A DNA stretch of 64,000 nt from Hymenobacter sp. BRD128. Lineage in GTDB: Bacteria > Bacteroidota > Bacteroidia > Cytophagales > Hymenobacteraceae. The notes beneath the pieces were generated by a model, which saw nothing but the letters and a program-made list of their open reading frames with translations, was not told the DNA's origin and did not search any database. The stretch spans positions 4,278,001-4,342,000 of the forward strand of contig NZ_CP053908.1 in assembly GCF_013256625.1 (NCBI RefSeq), in the 5' to 3' direction. Of this stretch, positions 16,079 to 24,027 are shown piece after piece. Within the stretch, counting starts at the first letter, position 1, and every line of letters begins with the position of its first letter. Made by a program: the position numbers and the translations under genes.

Positions 16079-17608
16079 TTACATAGCTTTCATCCACGGC
16101 GCATTCAGGCGCACGTACACCGAAGCCGAGAGCGGTAGGCGGCCGTAGCCCGGCCCCACGTAGCCCAGGCCATAGCGGTCGGCTTGCAGCGTTTGCGGAA
16201 TGAAATAGCCCGTGAGCTGGCCGCCCACGCTCAGCTCGGGGCCGTGCGGACCGCCAAGGCTAGCCAGCCGGTAGCTGCTACCCAGCGTAAGGGCATGGAT
16301 ATTAAATGTCATGGCTAGCAGTTGGTCGTTAGGGCCGGAGGCGTAAAAATCCAGCTCCTCGCTGTCTTTTTGCACAAACTCGTAGCGGCCGTAGAAGGTG
16401 GGGCGGCCTAGCGTGAGGTTGGTTTCGGCCAGCACGGCGTGCTCGGCGCCGTGGCCAGTACCCTGGTTCATACCCCAGATGAGCGACGAGGCGATGTAGT
16501 GCCGCTCGCCCCAACTGCGGCTGTGCAGCACCGAAGCGGTGGTGCGGCGCACGTTTTCATCGGGGTGCAGGTCTTCGGGGCTCTTGATGTAGGCGTGGCT
16601 TACTTGCAGGGCCAGCGACGAAGTCGGGTTCCAGTTGAGGCGGCCGGCCCACGAGTCGGCGCGGGGCCGGTCGAAGTCGTAGCGGTACTGGTCGGGCTCG
16701 CGACCGGTGAAGTTGCTGGCTTCCAGCTTAAACTGCTTGTAGCGCAGCCCCAGCGTCGCCACCCCGAAGGTGATGTGCGTAGCGTCGGTCCAATGGTGCG
16801 AGAGCGGCGCGTCGGGGTTGGGCATGGCCGACAAGCGGTGCATAAACGCCGTGGGCCCGATGGCCGGCTCACCGGGGTAGCCCAGGTAAGCAGTCAGGTC
16901 CACATCCTGCGAAAAAGCATACGTGTAGCCCACGCTCAGGCCCGAAAACAGGTCGTGTGGGTGCTGCTTGTCGATGAGGGGCTGGCCTTTGTACGATTCG
17001 CCGGTTTGAAACAGCAGCGGGTAGCCGCCGCGCGTTTCGGTGAGCGGGTCGAGGCTCGTCATCAAACTCAGGTTGAGCAGGCCGCGCTCGCCCACGGTTC
17101 GCTGGGCCATCGCCATAAACCAGTTGGGGCCATCGACGCGGCTAGCCTGCCCGCGCTGGCCGGCGTGGTTGAAATTCTGGCTCGTGTAGCGGCCAAAGGC
17201 GGCGCCGTGATACATCAGCATCCAAGGGCCTTTGTGCTGCATCCACATGTACATGTCGGTCTGGTCGGGCTGCCAGGCGGTGCCCGAGCCGTTGCGGCTC
17301 ATAGGCAAGTGGCGCGAGTAGCTGTGGCTCATGGAACCCATGCCGCCCATGTCCATCCCGTCCATGCCATGCATCTGGCCGCCAGCCATTTGGTGCTTAT
17401 GGCTGGTGTCGGCCGGCAGGCTCATGCCCGGCATCGGCGCGGCAATCTTAGTCGGCTTGGAGCGGCGGGTGGTGTCGGGCGGGGCGGGCTTGGCGGGCGG
17501 CATGGCCATGCCGGGCATGGTGTGGTGGTCGTGCTGGGCCAGGGCCGGAGTAGTGGCTAGGGCCACCCCCAGGGTAGCTAGCGAAAGCAGGTAAGCCGGT
17601 ATTTTCAT
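16079..17608 (-). CDS. Outer-membrane barrel-like protein with a His/Met-rich N-terminus
   Basis: 509 residues. A signal peptide (to about residue 25) is followed by a stretch to residue ~100 that is extremely rich in His and Met (QHDHHTMPGMAMPP, HKHQMAGGQMHGMDGMDMGG), the kind of sequence that binds copper or related ions. The remaining ~400 residues look like an outer-membrane barrel with alternating aromatic strands (for example LDFYASGPNDQLLAMTFNIHA) and Gly-rich turns. It faces away from a 16-cysteine helical-bundle protein, and an HMA-AraC regulator follows that, so a copper-related role is likely. The role is inferred from composition and neighbourhood; no family name was recognised. 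Confidence 0.65.
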   Translation of the reverse strand: MKIPAYLLSLATLGVALATTPALAQHDHHTMPGMAMPPAKPAPPDTTRRSKPTKIAAPMPGMSLPADTSHKHQMAGGQMHGMDGMDMGGMGSMSHSYSRHLPMSRNGSGTAWQPDQTDMYMWMQHKGPWMLMYHGAAFGRYTSQNFNHAGQRGQASRVDGPNWFMAMAQRTVGERGLLNLSLMTSLDPLTETRGGYPLLFQTGESYKGQPLIDKQHPHDLFSGLSVGYTYAFSQDVDLTAYLGYPGEPAIGPTAFMHRLSAMPNPDAPLSHHWTDATHITFGVATLGLRYKQFKLEASNFTGREPDQYRYDFDRPRADSWAGRLNWNPTSSLALQVSHAYIKSPEDLHPDENVRRTTASVLHSRSWGERHYIASSLIWGMNQGTGHGAEHAVLAETNLTLGRPTFYGRYEFVQKDSEELDFYASGPNDQLLAMTFNIHALTLGSSYRLASLGGPHGPELSVGGQLTGYFIPQTLQADRYGLGYVGPGYGRLPLSASVYVRLNAPWMKAM

Positions 17609-17696
17609 TTGAACGCACAGATAAGCAACTGCCTATTTAACGGGGAAACCGAGCCGGGAGTGGCCTGCCGGCCCGATAAGGTTAGGGCGGGGGAGG

Positions 17697-17739
17697 TGCA
17701 TAATTCGGGCAGGGCGGGGGCTAGCCCAGGATTTTGCAC
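17697..17739. promoter_or_regulatory. Inverted repeat in the divergent copper-locus promoter region
   Basis: GTGCATAAT (17697-17705) and ATTTTGCAC (17731-17739) are inverted half-sites with one mismatch and 25 bases between them. They lie between the divergently transcribed His/Met-rich barrel gene and the Cys-rich bundle gene, where an operator for the nearby HMA-AraC regulator could be. No binding site for that regulator is known to me. Confidence 0.25.
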
Positions 17740-17838
17740 GTTGGCTGCCCGCACTTTACACGGCCGCCCTAGGCACCAGGCGCGTACAAGAAACCCGCCG
17801 GCCACCAGGGTCGTCGCTCACCCAACTCCCCAATTCGT

Positions 17839-18174
17839 ATGAAAAATGCTCTCGCCGATTACCGCTCCCTGCTCGATGCCCTGGCCCGCTGCGTGGCCGC
17901 CTGCGAATACTGCGCCGACGCCTGCCTGAGTGAAGACAATGTAAAAATGATGGTGCCGTGTATTCGCCTTGACCGCGACTGCGCGGATATCTGCCGGGTC
18001 ACGGCCGCTTTCATCGCCCGCAACTCGCCCCACGCTCCGCATATTATCAAAGAGTGCATTGAGCTGTGCCAGAAGTGCCACGATGAATGTGCCAAGCATC
18101 CGCACGACCACTGCCAGCAGTGCGCTCAGGCCTGCCAAGCCTGCCTGGAAGCCTGCCAGGCTTACGCGGCCTAG
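17839..18174 (+). CDS. Cys-rich four-helix-bundle copper-binding protein (Csp-like)
   Basis: 111 residues with 16 cysteines spaced along amphipathic helices (CVAACEYCADAC, CIELCQKCHDEC, CQQCAQACQACLEAC). This is the pattern of the four-helix-bundle copper-storage proteins (Csp/DUF326), which bind many Cu(I) ions in the core of the bundle. There is no signal peptide, so it would be the cytosolic type. It probably buffers Cu(I) and works with the adjacent HMA-AraC regulator and the His/Met-rich barrel protein. A perfect terminator hairpin follows directly. Metal binding itself is inferred from the family. Confidence 0.88.
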   Translation: MKNALADYRSLLDALARCVAACEYCADACLSEDNVKMMVPCIRLDRDCADICRVTAAFIARNSPHAPHIIKECIELCQKCHDECAKHPHDHCQQCAQACQACLEACQAYAA

Positions 18175-18183
18175 TAGCTAGCG

Positions 18184-18233
18184 AGACCAATAAAAAAGCC
18201 CTGCTTCTGCAAGCAGGGCTTTTTTATTGGTCT
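18184..18233. terminator. Bidirectional terminator, perfect 23-bp stem
   Basis: Bases 18184-18206 are the exact reverse complement of 18211-18233, with a CTGC loop. The stem core is AAAAAAGCCCTGCTT, so U-tracts occur on both strands. It separates the convergent Csp-like gene and the HMA-AraC gene. Confidence 0.95.
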
Positions 18234-18245
18234 AATTGGTATTAA

Positions 18246-18818
18246 TTAGCTCAGCGCATCCATTGACAGGCGCTCGGGCTGGAGCATGCGGCGAAACTCG
18301 CTCACCGAGCGGCCCGTCACCTGCCGAAACTGGTTGCTCAGGTGCTGGCCCGAGCTGTAGCGCAGCTGGTCGGCAATCTGCACCAGCGTCATTTCGCCGT
18401 AGCTGAGCAGCTCTTTCACGCGCTCTATCTTCATGCGAATGAGGTACTTCTCGATGGTTAGGTTGGCCGTGCGCGAAAACACCTTGCTCAGGTGCGAGTA
18501 AGTAGTCGCGAAGCGGTCGGCTAGGAAAGCCGAGGTCGTGAGCGGGGCCGGCGCAGTGCGCAGGTGCTCCAGATATTCTTGCAGCACCGCCTTAATCTGC
18601 TCGGTGAGCTGCTCGGCCCGGTCGAGCAGCACGTCGAAGCCGGCTTCGCGCAGCAGCGGGGCCACCACGCGGGGGTCAACGGGCGTGCCGGGGGCTAGCT
18701 GCGCCTGGCCCAGCGTCACCTTGGTCGGCTCGTAGCCGGCTTTCACCAGCAGATTCTGAACCGCCTCGACGCAGCGCGGGCAAACCATGTTCTTGATGTG
18801 CAGCAGATTGGTTTTCAC
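18246..18818 (-). CDS. HMA-AraC fusion transcriptional regulator
   Basis: 190 residues. The N-terminus is a heavy-metal-associated-like domain with the metal-binding motif NMVCPRC (Cys13, Cys16). The C-terminal half is an AraC-type DNA-binding domain: helix-turn-helix elements FSRTANLTIEKYLIRMKIERVKELL and SLVQIADQLRYSSGQHLSNQFRQVTGRSVSEFRR-like text (seen as MTLVQIADQL then RYSSGQHLSN). The sensor is therefore fused directly to the output domain. It lies next to two genes for copper-type metal-binding proteins and probably controls them in response to Cu(I) or a similar ion. Metal identity is inferred. This fusion occurs in other Bacteroidota. Confidence 0.88.
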   Translation of the reverse strand: MKTNLLHIKNMVCPRCVEAVQNLLVKAGYEPTKVTLGQAQLAPGTPVDPRVVAPLLREAGFDVLLDRAEQLTEQIKAVLQEYLEHLRTAPAPLTTSAFLADRFATTYSHLSKVFSRTANLTIEKYLIRMKIERVKELLSYGEMTLVQIADQLRYSSGQHLSNQFRQVTGRSVSEFRRMLQPERLSMDALS

Positions 18819-18828
18819 GGACTAGAAA

Positions 18829-19182
18829 TTAAGATACTGAAGTGGAACGACGCGGGGCTGGGGGCGGGCTAGCCGGTGGGCCGGCCCGCCGCGCCGGCGC
18901 CGGGGTAGGTGCCCCCGACCAGCTTTTACCAAACCAATGGCTGGTGGCCCAGCCAATAAACGGAATAACAGCCAGAAAAGTAACGGCTAATAAAGAAAAT
19001 CCAATGAAGAAGGTTGCGCTGAACCGCCCAAAAAAACGGTCACCGAACCCGAATAAATAGCTTATCAGGCTGAAGCTCAAGACGAAGCTGATTAGCGCCA
19101 GCACGCCGGCCGGCCGCCAATTGTAGGCGGCCAGGCGGCGGCGCAGGCGCTGCGGAAGAGAAGCGGGAGCCGAACGAGCCAT
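18829..19182 (-). CDS. Small membrane protein, two predicted helices
   Basis: 117 residues. A basic N-terminus is followed by two hydrophobic segments (GVLALISFVLSFSLISYLFGF and FFIGFSLLAVTFLAVIPFIGWA), and the C-terminus is rich in Pro, Ala and Arg. No domain is recognised. It is upstream of the HMA-AraC gene on the same strand with only 10 bases between, so they could share a transcript. A role in the copper locus is possible but not shown. Confidence 0.6.
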   Translation of the reverse strand: MARSAPASLPQRLRRRLAAYNWRPAGVLALISFVLSFSLISYLFGFGDRFFGRFSATFFIGFSLLAVTFLAVIPFIGWATSHWFGKSWSGAPTPAPARRAGPPASPPPAPRRSTSVS

Positions 19183-19342
19183 GCCGCAAAATTACCGCCC
19201 ACGCCGCAACTGCGCCGCGCGGCCCGGTGGCTAGCAACCCGCACCGGCTTTTTGCGGTACTAGCTCCCAGGTTCGCAGCTGCGCAGTACCTTGCTTGCCT
19301 ACTCTCACCGGCCGCCCGTCGGCGCTCAAACTTTTCTTTCCA

Positions 19343-19609
19343 ATGACCCGCACTACCCGCCTGCTAGGGCTGCTTGCCACCCTGGCCCTGCCCCTCGCCG
19401 CCTGCAACACCGGCACCAAGGCCGGTGATACCAACGTTGAGCTTGGCTCAACTAAAAAGATGGTTCCTAACACCAAGCCCGCCAACGCCGGCGCCGACTC
19501 GGCCACTGCTGGCCTGGCCCGCGACACCGCGCACCGCCCCACCGGCAAGCAGATTTATAAAAATGCCGACCGCGCCATAGACCGCAACCACGACGGCATT
19601 GCCGACTAG
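19343..19609 (+). CDS. Small lipoprotein with a C-terminal EF-hand-like calcium motif
   Basis: 88 residues from ATG 19343, which starts a lipoprotein signal (MTRTTRLLGLLATLALPLAAC) with lipobox PLAAC. The C-terminus has DRAIDRNHDGIAD, the DxNxDGxxD calcium loop seen in EF hands and dockerin-like repeats; the protein ends right after it. The middle is low-complexity and rich in Thr, Ala and Lys. It may bind calcium at the cell surface, but no partner is visible. A perfect 28-bp terminator stem follows 13 bases after the stop. Confidence 0.7.
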   Translation: MTRTTRLLGLLATLALPLAACNTGTKAGDTNVELGSTKKMVPNTKPANAGADSATAGLARDTAHRPTGKQIYKNADRAIDRNHDGIAD

Positions 19610-19622
19610 TCGATTTCAGGGT

Positions 19623-19683
19623 GCCTCAGCCCACGAAAACGGCCTGCTTCAGAAAGAAGCAGGCCGTTTTCGTGGGCTGAGGC
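19623..19683. terminator. Long bidirectional terminator, perfect 28-bp stem
   Basis: Bases 19623-19650 pair perfectly with 19656-19683 across an AGAAA loop. The inner stem is ACGGCCTGCTTC. It lies between the convergent EF-hand-like lipoprotein gene and the btuG-like gene, and can end both. Confidence 0.92.
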
Positions 19684-19695
19684 TGGCCGGGTGGG

Positions 19696-20766
19696 CTAGT
19701 AGAAAACCACCCCGTTGGGGCTCACCTGCACGGTGGTCGAGTCCATGAGGGTGCCGCTGGGCTGGTAGCGCAGCAGGCGGCCAGGGTTGCTGTAGTTGAG
19801 GGCGTCGGTGCCGTAGAGCAGGCCCGTAGCGGGGTCAATATCAAAGCCATAGAAGCTGCGCCGAATGAGCGGCGTGGCAGGCAGCGCCGCGTCGGTAATG
19901 CTCATGCGGTACTCGCCCTTGCCGTAGCTGTAGTAGAGCTGCGAGCCATCGGGGCTGATGCGCAGGCCGCCGCCCGAGCCCACCGTGGGGAAGGGAAAGG
20001 CCTTTTGTAGTGTGCCGGCGCTGGGGCTGGCGTTGTAGTGAAGCAAGGTGGCCGCTTGGCTGCCATAATCGGTGCTACACAATGCCCACAGGGTATTGTT
20101 TTTGTCGGCCACCACGCTGCCGGCCGGGGTGGGCACGGCAACGGTGGTGGGGGTGTTGGTGGGGGTAGCGTCGTCAATGACGGTGAGGAAGGTGCTGCCC
20201 GTATTAGGCACGTAGAGCTTGCCGCCCACCAGCACGGGCTTTTCGGGGTTGATGCCCACCGGGATGGTGCCGGTTACTTTGTTGGTAGTGAGGTCAATAA
20301 TGCTGATGCGGCCGGCCGTGTACGGCGCCGGGTAGGGGCCGCCGAGCCACTCGGTTACGTAGGCGCGGCCGGGGTTGGCCACCGAGCGCACCAGGAAACG
20401 CGGCTGGTTGAGGCCCGCAATGGTGGCCGTTGACTTGAAATCGGGCAGCGACACGACCTCAATCTTGTTGCTGTTGTTGACGACCACGTAGCCTTTGGTA
20501 TCTACTACCGTCATGCTTTCGACCACGCTGCCCAGCACCGCCCCGCCGTTGGCCGTGGCAAAGGCATCGGTCACGAGGTCCTTGCTCGTCTTGTCGAAGC
20601 GGCTCACCGAGCCAATGCCGTTACTGAAGTTGCCCTCGTTGATAACGAATGCGTACTGGCCCGCGCCGGTGGGCGTGGGCGAAGGCGACGGGTCGCTGTT
20701 GTGGCAGCTAGCCAGGAAACCAAGTAGCGCGGTGCTCAGCACCAAAGGGCGAAACAATTTTTTCAT
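19696..20766 (-). CDS. Beta-propeller surface lipoprotein, BtuG-like (YncE/DUF5074 type)
   Basis: 356 residues. The lipoprotein signal MKKLFRPLVLSTALLGFLASC has its Cys at residue 21. The mature protein is a string of beta-propeller blades (for example QYAFVINEGNFSNGIGSVSRFD, GYVVVNNSNKIEVVSL, RISIIDLTTNKVTGTIPVG, LYYSYGKGEYRMSITDAAL), fitting the YncE/DUF5074 group. BtuG proteins of Bacteroides are surface lipoproteins of this type that bind B12 tightly and hand it to BtuB. Here the gene lies directly downstream of a btuB-like receptor and a cobalamin riboswitch, which supports the same role. B12 binding itself is inferred. Confidence 0.8.
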   Translation of the reverse strand: MKKLFRPLVLSTALLGFLASCHNSDPSPSPTPTGAGQYAFVINEGNFSNGIGSVSRFDKTSKDLVTDAFATANGGAVLGSVVESMTVVDTKGYVVVNNSNKIEVVSLPDFKSTATIAGLNQPRFLVRSVANPGRAYVTEWLGGPYPAPYTAGRISIIDLTTNKVTGTIPVGINPEKPVLVGGKLYVPNTGSTFLTVIDDATPTNTPTTVAVPTPAGSVVADKNNTLWALCSTDYGSQAATLLHYNASPSAGTLQKAFPFPTVGSGGGLRISPDGSQLYYSYGKGEYRMSITDAALPATPLIRRSFYGFDIDPATGLLYGTDALNYSNPGRLLRYQPSGTLMDSTTVQVSPNGVVFY

Positions 20767-20838
20767 AGAAAGGCGACGCTAAAAAGGCGTCTTGTAAAAA
20801 GGGAAAAAGAAAATGTGTACTAGCCCCGCCAGGGCCGG

Positions 20839-22845
20839 CTAGCGCCAGCCCAGCCGCAGGCTGGCTAGCCAGCCGCGCGGCGGCGCGGGCCGGCCGGGAT
20901 AAGCCGAATACTGCTGATTAAGAAGATTATAGCTGCGCACCGTGCCGGTGAGGTCACAGCCCGCCAGGTGCCAGGTGTAGCCCAGCGTGGCGCCCGCCAC
21001 GGCGTAGGCGGGCAGGGCTGCCGTGCCCGAGGCATCGGTGTAGCGCTGGCCCACGGCGCTGGCCTGGGTGCTGAGCAGCCAGCCGCGCCACTGCTGGTCG
21101 GTGGTGAAAGAAGCCTGGTGCCGGGGTACAAACATGAGCTGCACGCCCACGGGGTCGTAGTCGGCCGGTGAGCCCTGGAGCTTAGTGGTTTGGGTGAGGC
21201 TGTAGGCGGCGCGGGCGTGCAGGCGGTAGCCCTGGCGGCGCAGGCGCAGGGCGGCGGTGGTTTCGAGGCCCTGGCTGCGCACCCGGCGCAGGTTGCGCGG
21301 CGTCCAGATGCCCTGGTCGTCGGGCATCCACTGCACCCAGTCATCCACCAGCTGATGAAAGGCGGCTACTTCGGTTTGCAGGCTAGCCAGGGTGCCCAGG
21401 CGCAGGCGGTGCTGTAGGCCACCCTCGTAGCCCTGGCCGGTTTCGGGGCGCAGGTCGGGGTTGCCGCCGGGGTGCCAGTAGCGCTCGTTCAGGGTAGGGG
21501 CGCGGTAGCTGCGCGAGGCGCTGGCCCGCAGCGTGAGCGTATGGTGGGCCGAGTCGCCGGTAGCCGTGAGGTGGCCCCCTAGCCAGTCCCACTCCAGGCC
21601 GGCCGTGGGCGTGAGGGGCGTGGCCCCGCCGGGCAGCGCCGCCGCCCGCAGGTTGGCCGACAGCCGCAGGCCAGGGCGCGGGTCATAGCGCAGCAGGGCG
21701 AAGGCGGCGGCGCGGTTCTCGCTCACCTCGCCCGGCCCGTAGCCATCGATGCGGGCGGCAAAGTGCTGCACCTCGGCTCCTAGCCGCAGGCTGCCGCGCT
21801 GGCCCAGGGCAGCCGTGTGGTCGGCCTGGGCCTGGGTGGTGTGCATGAGCGAGTGGCTGGTGGCGCCGTTGTCGCTGTAGTCGAGCACGTCCTCAAACCA
21901 CGCGCCGCGCACCGACCACTGCCGCCCCGGCGCGGCCACCCGGCGGTAGCCCAGCAGCAGGCGGCGGCTCTGGTCGCGCTCGCGGGTGAGGGTGGGCGCG
22001 GCATACACGCTGGGCTGAATGTCGCGGTCGGTATCGGTGAGCCAGGCGCTGGCCGTGAGTTCGCCAGCTAGCCCCAGCTGCAGGGCCACATCCTGGCTGA
22101 AGCTCCACTGGTGGTGCAGCACCGCATTGGTGAGGGTGCGCTGCACGGGGCCGCGCGCCTCCTGCACGGTGTAGAGGTAGTCGTTTTGGGCGGTGCGCCA
22201 GCTGGCCGCGGTGCGGGCCGCCACGCCGGCGGCGGCCCCGCGCGCCTCCAGGCTGCCGCCGCGCAGCCCAAAGCTGCCCGCATCGGCTTGCACGCTGCCG
22301 CGCAGGCCGGGCCGCCAGTCGAGGTCGGTGTCGAGCAGCACGGCCCCGCCGATGGTGCCGCTGCCGTAGAGCGCGGCGGCCGGCCCGGGCTGCACCGCAA
22401 TGCGCGTGGCCGCCCCCACCGGCAGAATGGCAAAATCGGCCTCGCCCAGCGACGGAATAGTGATGTTCAGTCCCTGCCACAGCACGGCGGTGTGCCGCGC
22501 CGAGGTGCCGCGCAGCGAAATCGACGCCAGCTGCCCCGGCCCATAGTTCTTGATATACAGCGGGGTGCGGGCTTCCAGCAGCTCAACCAGCGCCGCGCCC
22601 CGGTACTGGGCCAGGGCCGTGGAGTCGAGCACCAGCCGGCGGCTGCCGATGGCGAAGCGGCTCGGGCGCACGGCCCGTACCTGCGCCTCGGGCAGGCGGT
22701 GGGCGCGGGTAGTGAGTGTGTCGGCCGGGCGGGGCGTTTGGGCGCGCGCGGCGGGGCTAGCGGCCAGCAGTACCGCCAGGGCACCGAGTAGCCGCCCGCC
22801 GGCCGGGCGAGAAAACGCTGTTGCAAAGAGACTGAAAACCAACAC
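20839..22845 (-). CDS. btuB: TonB-dependent receptor, BtuB-like (vitamin B12)
   Basis: 668 residues with a signal peptide. The plug domain is visible (TLTTRAHRLPEAQVRAVRPS, GQLASISLRGTSARHTAVLWQGLNI, GSGTIGGAVLLDTD), and the rest is a barrel with typical strands, ending in an aromatic/arginine C-terminus (WLASLRLGWR). TonB-dependent receptors drive uptake of scarce nutrients through the outer membrane using energy from the TonB complex. A cobalamin riboswitch lies just upstream on the same strand and a BtuG-like lipoprotein follows, so the substrate is very probably cobalamin or a relative. It is probably expressed when B12 is low. Confidence 0.93.
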   Translation of the reverse strand: MLVFSLFATAFSRPAGGRLLGALAVLLAASPAARAQTPRPADTLTTRAHRLPEAQVRAVRPSRFAIGSRRLVLDSTALAQYRGAALVELLEARTPLYIKNYGPGQLASISLRGTSARHTAVLWQGLNITIPSLGEADFAILPVGAATRIAVQPGPAAALYGSGTIGGAVLLDTDLDWRPGLRGSVQADAGSFGLRGGSLEARGAAAGVAARTAASWRTAQNDYLYTVQEARGPVQRTLTNAVLHHQWSFSQDVALQLGLAGELTASAWLTDTDRDIQPSVYAAPTLTRERDQSRRLLLGYRRVAAPGRQWSVRGAWFEDVLDYSDNGATSHSLMHTTQAQADHTAALGQRGSLRLGAEVQHFAARIDGYGPGEVSENRAAAFALLRYDPRPGLRLSANLRAAALPGGATPLTPTAGLEWDWLGGHLTATGDSAHHTLTLRASASRSYRAPTLNERYWHPGGNPDLRPETGQGYEGGLQHRLRLGTLASLQTEVAAFHQLVDDWVQWMPDDQGIWTPRNLRRVRSQGLETTAALRLRRQGYRLHARAAYSLTQTTKLQGSPADYDPVGVQLMFVPRHQASFTTDQQWRGWLLSTQASAVGQRYTDASGTAALPAYAVAGATLGYTWHLAGCDLTGTVRSYNLLNQQYSAYPGRPAPPRGWLASLRLGWR

Positions 22846-22851
22846 GAACTA

Positions 22852-22869
22852 AATTTTCAAGCGAAAATT
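22852..22869 (-). promoter_or_regulatory. Hairpin beside the btuB start
   Basis: AATTTTC (22852-22858) and GAAAATT (22863-22869) form a 7-bp stem with a 4-base loop, 7 bases before the btuB ATG. It may be part of the expression platform of the upstream riboswitch by exposing or hiding the start region. That role is inferred. Confidence 0.3.
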
Positions 22870-23019
22870 CAGTCCAAAACCCTGTCGAAATCCGGGGCCG
22901 AAGCCGCAAACCGCGCCGGGGCTGAGGCCGAAACCACCGGGCCCGCGCCGCCACCAGGACCGCGTCGGGCACGCTGCTTCCGTTCTCCGCCCGTCCTCCG
23001 CGAGCGCTGAACCTGTGAG

Positions 23020-23215
23020 TGCCCTGGCAGGTCTCCTGGCTTGCGCTGCCGGGTGGGCGGCCTTCCCGCTAGCCCGGCTATCAAGCTGATAGCCAAGGCC
23101 GGCAGTGGCGTGGGGTGCCCACCCCGATGTAGCGCGTACAGTTGCGGGGACAGCTCCGGCTTGGTACCGGATTCCCTTTTCAACCTCGCTCCCTGGATAG
23201 GAGTCTGGTCACCGT
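23020..23215 (-). promoter_or_regulatory. Cobalamin (B12) riboswitch upstream of btuB
   Basis: On the minus strand the core GGGAATCCGGTACC (from 23176) leads into CCGGAGCTGTCCCCGCAACTG, the conserved cobalamin aptamer text, followed by paired segments. The characteristic B12 box AGCCAGGAGACCTGCC is at about 23026-23041. Order and spacing match cobalamin riboswitches, which fold around B12 and shut down the downstream gene. The aptamer ends about 175 bases before the btuB start, leaving room for an expression platform. Boundaries are approximate. Confidence 0.93.
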
Positions 23216-23223
23216 GGCGAGGG

Positions 23224-23231
23224 CAAAGGTA
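23224..23231 (-). promoter_or_regulatory. -7 promoter element for the btuB leader
   Basis: Minus-strand TACCTTTG is an exact TAnnTTTG match and lies just 5' of the riboswitch, so transcription would start near 23215. No clear -33 TTG was seen at the usual distance. Confidence 0.6.
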
Positions 23232-23322
23232 CGCTGCTTTCGAGGCGTAATTAAAAACTGTCCGTCGTAGTGAGCGTAACAAAGTAGAACGGGCGAGCTT
23301 TTCTTGCCGTGTTCCGCTCGCT

Positions 23323-23964
23323 ATGACAACCGACTTTGACCTTCCCCAAAGCAAGCCTGGCAATAGTCTTCCGCTAGCCTTCTACCAGCGCCCCAACGTG
23401 CTCACCATTGCCCGCGAGCTGCTCGGCAAGCACGTGTGCACGCTGCTCGAGGGCGAGCTGGCCACCGGCCGCATCGTCGAAACGGAGGCCTACCGGCACG
23501 AGGGCGACCCCAGCATTACCCTGCATTTGCAGCGCAAGGCCAAGCAGGCGCAGGCCTTATACCAGCCCGGCGGCCACGCCTATTTGTACACGGTGTACCG
23601 CGTGCATACCCTGTTCAATATCACCACCCACGATGCCGCGCACCCCGATGCGGTGCTCATCCGGGCCATCGAGCCGCTGCAGGGCATCGATACTATGCTG
23701 CGCCGCCGGGGCCTAGCCACGGTGGCCCGCAACCTCACCGCCGGCCCCGGCGTGCTGAGCCAGGCGCTGGGCCTCACGCCCGCCCTCAACGGGGAGCTGC
23801 TAACCGGCCCGGCTGTATGGATTGAGGACGCGGGCGAAGTGATAAGCGCTGATAATGTGCTGGCTAGCTCCCGCGTGGGCCTCGAATACGCCGGCCCCGA
23901 AGCCGCGGCGCTGCCCTGGCGCTTCCGCCTCAAAGACAGCAGGTGGACTAGCCCGGCGAAGTGA
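23323..23964 (+). CDS. DNA-3-methyladenine glycosylase (AAG/MPG family)
   Basis: 213 residues, the normal bacterial length. It removes alkylated purines such as 3-methyladenine from DNA and starts base-excision repair. Family motifs are LTIARELLGKHVCTLLEGELATGRIVETEAYRHEGDP (with the catalytic Glu in ETEAY), GGHAYLYTVYRVHTLFNITT, DAVLIRAIEPLQG and NLTAGPGVLSQALGLT. It differs from the usual YGMHYCLNV at one site (YRVHTLFNI), which still fits the family. It is monocistronic, divergent from the btuB leader. Confidence 0.93.
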   Translation: MTTDFDLPQSKPGNSLPLAFYQRPNVLTIARELLGKHVCTLLEGELATGRIVETEAYRHEGDPSITLHLQRKAKQAQALYQPGGHAYLYTVYRVHTLFNITTHDAAHPDAVLIRAIEPLQGIDTMLRRRGLATVARNLTAGPGVLSQALGLTPALNGELLTGPAVWIEDAGEVISADNVLASSRVGLEYAGPEAAALPWRFRLKDSRWTSPAK

Positions 23965-24027
23965 GCATAAGCAGGTTGTTATTGCGAGCGCCACGCAAGG
24001 ATAAACTGATTAATGCCCCCCTCATCG

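Noticed and set aside
16439..17560. Plus-strand open frame (373 codons) opposite the His/Met-rich barrel gene
   Set aside because: No signal peptide, start-site support or family text; the minus-strand frame has a proper signal peptide and barrel pattern.
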